39,513 nt of DNA from Psychrobacter sp. (lineage in GTDB: Bacteria; Pseudomonadota; Gammaproteobacteria; Pseudomonadales; Moraxellaceae), in the NCBI RefSeq assembly GCF_030457785.1, contig NZ_JAKDUI010000003.1, positions 1-39,513 of the forward strand, given 5' to 3'. The notes beneath the pieces are model-generated. The model saw only the letters and a list, made by a program, of their open reading frames with translations, made no database searches and was not told the DNA's origin. The position numbers and the translations under genes are program-made. Of the stretch, positions 37,452 to 39,513 are shown one piece after another (the stretch's first letter is position 1; each line of letters opens with the position of its first letter).

Positions 37452-39455
37452 ATGACTATATCTTCACCGTCTTCACAGACGCCTAACGTAGCTGATAAGC
37501 CTATTATGCAACTCTCGGGCATTATTCGAGAGTTTCCTGCAGGTGAGCAGACCGTTCGAGTGTTGCATGGTATCGACTTGACCATCAATCAAGGTGAGAT
37601 GGTCGCTATCATCGGACAATCTGGCTCTGGTAAGTCGACACTGATGAACATCTTAGGCTGCTTAGATCAAGCAACGGCTGGCGACTATAAAATTTATGGG
37701 CAATCAGCAAACAAACTAGAAGCAGACGAGCTAGCAGAGTTACGACGTGAGCACTTCGGCTTTATCTTTCAGCGCTATCATCTACTTGGTGATATCAATG
37801 CCAAAGACAACGTCGCCGTCCCTGCTGTATATGCAGGCATGGATACCAGTGCTCGGATTAGTCGTGCCGAAAACCTGCTAACCAATCTGGGGCTCGGCGA
37901 CAAAGTAAATAATAGACCCAGTCAGCTATCAGGCGGACAGCAGCAACGAGTTTCTGTTGCCAGAGCCTTGATGAATGGTGGCGATGTTATCTTAGCCGAT
38001 GAGCCCACAGGCGCACTAGATAGCAAGTCTGGCGAAGATGTGATGGAGATATTGCATGACCTAAACGCTCAAGGTCATACCATCATTATGGTTACTCACG
38101 ATCCAAAGCTCGCCGCCCAAGCTGAACGGGTCATTGAGCTCAAAGATGGTCATGTCATTGCTGATTACCATACAGAGCACTATCAGCAGACAAACCAACT
38201 ACCTGAGCCTATACTCAGCGGTCATCGTAAAGGTGTATTTAGCAGCTTTGTTGACCGCCTACTTGAAGCGTTTAAGATGTCCTTGCTAGCTATGCGTGCA
38301 CACAAAATGCGTACGCTACTTACTATGCTGGGCATTATCATCGGAATTGCATCAGTGGTTTCAGTAGTCGGACTGGGAAAAGGCTCTCAAGAAAAAATAC
38401 TAGCCGATATCAGCTCTTTAGGGACCAATACGATTACTGTTAGTGATGGCTACCCGTTTGGTGATCCAAGGCGTAGCTATGGAGATGACAATTTAACACC
38501 CGAGGACGCGCAAGCGGTTGCAGATCAACCTTATGTCCTCAGTGTCAGTCCACAGCTTGATAGTAACTTAAATGTCCGATACCGCAATATAGAAGAAGCT
38601 GCAAGTATTAGCGGTGTTGGTAAAGACTACCTCGATGTTAGTGGTGAGTCTTTAGCACTTGGTCAAGGTTTTGATGAGCAAAGTATCACCCTACTTAGCC
38701 AAGATATCATTATTGATGATACCGCCCTACAGACTTTTTTCCCTGATGATGCTAACCCTATTGGAGAAGTCATTCTCGTTGGCAGTGTACCTGGTCGTAT
38801 TATTGGCGTCCTTGAGGAAAACAATAGTGGATTTAACAGAAACGCGGACACACCAACATTTTATATGCCCTACACTACGATGATGTCACGTCTGCTTGGA
38901 ACCACTTACATCGAAAGCTTTGTGGCACTTATTGACAGTAACATCTCATCCTCAGCTGCTGAAACTGCTATCTCAACACTTATAGAATCCAGACATGGCA
39001 CTGATGATTTTAGACTACTCAACTCAGACTCTATTCGAGAAACCATAGAGTCAACGACCACTGCAATGACCTTGCTGATATCCTCAATTGCTATTATTTC
39101 TTTAATAGTAGGTGGTATCGGCGTCATGAATATCATGTTGGTTTCTGTCACTGAACGTACTAATGAAATTGGAGTAAGAATGGCCGTCGGAGCTCGACAA
39201 AGCGATATCATGCAACAGTTTTTGATAGAAGCCGTACTAGTTTGTGTTTTGGGTGGTCTCCTTGGTATTGGATTAGCGTTCACCATCGGTGAGATAATCA
39301 ACCGTGTCGGTGGTAGTAGCTTCCAAGTCATCTACTCATCAACATCTATTATTGCTGCGTTTATCTGCTCAACACTTATCGGGGTAGCTTTTGGGTTTTT
39401 ACCGGCTCGCAACGCGGCTAAACTTGATCCAGTTGAAGCACTTTCTAGAGACTAA
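37452..39455 (+). CDS. macB: Macrolide-efflux ABC transporter MacB
   Basis: MacB is a mechanotransmission-type ABC transporter that works with MacA and a TolC-like channel. The N-terminal nucleotide-binding domain shows Walker A GQSGSGKS (55-62), Q-loop FIFQRYH, signature LSGGQQQR (159-166), Walker B VILADEPTGALD (179-190) and the switch His in MVTHD. A first transmembrane helix (about 288-308) leads to a large periplasmic domain (about 310-535). Three more helices (about 539-563, 590-613, 630-652) follow. It has 667 residues (E. coli 648). The ribosome binding site is weak. It is the last complete gene; the remaining 58 bases hold nothing recognisable. Confidence 0.95.
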   Translation: MTISSPSSQTPNVADKPIMQLSGIIREFPAGEQTVRVLHGIDLTINQGEMVAIIGQSGSGKSTLMNILGCLDQATAGDYKIYGQSANKLEADELAELRREHFGFIFQRYHLLGDINAKDNVAVPAVYAGMDTSARISRAENLLTNLGLGDKVNNRPSQLSGGQQQRVSVARALMNGGDVILADEPTGALDSKSGEDVMEILHDLNAQGHTIIMVTHDPKLAAQAERVIELKDGHVIADYHTEHYQQTNQLPEPILSGHRKGVFSSFVDRLLEAFKMSLLAMRAHKMRTLLTMLGIIIGIASVVSVVGLGKGSQEKILADISSLGTNTITVSDGYPFGDPRRSYGDDNLTPEDAQAVADQPYVLSVSPQLDSNLNVRYRNIEEAASISGVGKDYLDVSGESLALGQGFDEQSITLLSQDIIIDDTALQTFFPDDANPIGEVILVGSVPGRIIGVLEENNSGFNRNADTPTFYMPYTTMMSRLLGTTYIESFVALIDSNISSSAAETAISTLIESRHGTDDFRLLNSDSIRETIESTTTAMTLLISSIAIISLIVGGIGVMNIMLVSVTERTNEIGVRMAVGARQSDIMQQFLIEAVLVCVLGGLLGIGLAFTIGEIINRVGGSSFQVIYSSTSIIAAFICSTLIGVAFGFLPARNAAKLDPVEALSRD

Positions 39456-39513
39456 CCGTCACAATGATAGGAATACCATCCGTCGAACGTATTTTCATAT
39501 ATAAATATATAGA

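Overview
The window looks like a 39.5 kb piece of chromosome from a gammaproteobacterium of the Moraxellaceae, most likely Psychrobacter or a close relative. This placement is an inference from moderate GC content, AT-rich intergenic DNA, a fused nuoCD, E. coli-type complex I subunits (NuoG with the extra N7 cluster ligands), the leuS-lptE-holA gene order and a Rep-type helicase. No database search was possible. I see no prophage, insertion sequence, CRISPR array, tRNA or rRNA. Nearly everything is housekeeping sequence.

Layout. (1) 1-5.1 kb: phoH (ybeZ-type), a strong terminator, ybeY, a convergent mscS-type channel gene, an 0.87 kb gene-free stretch with a near-perfect 46 bp palindrome, and one unrecognised cytoplasmic protein. 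(2) 5.1-22.4 kb, all on the minus strand: a complete 13-gene NADH:quinone oxidoreductase operon, nuoA-B-CD-E-F-G-H-I-J-K-L-M-N. It is followed by a hairpin terminator and a ferredoxin/flavodoxin-NADP+ reductase gene (fpr). (3) 22.4-23.3 kb: a divergent control region between nuoA and rep with several inverted repeats. (4) 23.3-30.3 kb, plus strand: rep helicase, mgtE Mg2+ transporter, dut, an algC-like phosphomannomutase/phosphoglucomutase and argB, closed by a bidirectional terminator facing a YffB/ArsC-family gene. (5) 31.1-35.7 kb: leuS, lptE, holA. (6) 36.0-39.5 kb: a macA-macB efflux pair, with no outer-membrane partner inside the window.

How the genes work together. The nuo block encodes the whole proton-pumping respiratory complex I: the peripheral arm NuoB, CD, E, F, G, I with its Fe-S ligands, and the membrane arm NuoA, H, J, K, L, M, N with the key Glu/Lys residues in place. 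lptE (LPS export), the algC-like gene (sugar phosphates for surface polysaccharide) and macAB serve the envelope. dut, holA and rep serve DNA synthesis and replication. phoH and ybeY serve RNA metabolism.

I did not find a clearly novel system. The most unusual signals are: (a) short imperfect tandem duplications (11-20 bp units, 2-3 copies) in at least six separate intergenic gaps, two of them inside the nuo operon; (b) low-complexity tails and insertions on NuoA, NuoJ, NuoK and NuoG; (c) an algC-like enzyme with an altered active-serine loop and a Cys-rich insertion; (d) a palindrome-rich nuoA-rep divergent region; (e) two genes whose best ribosome binding site points to a TTG start.
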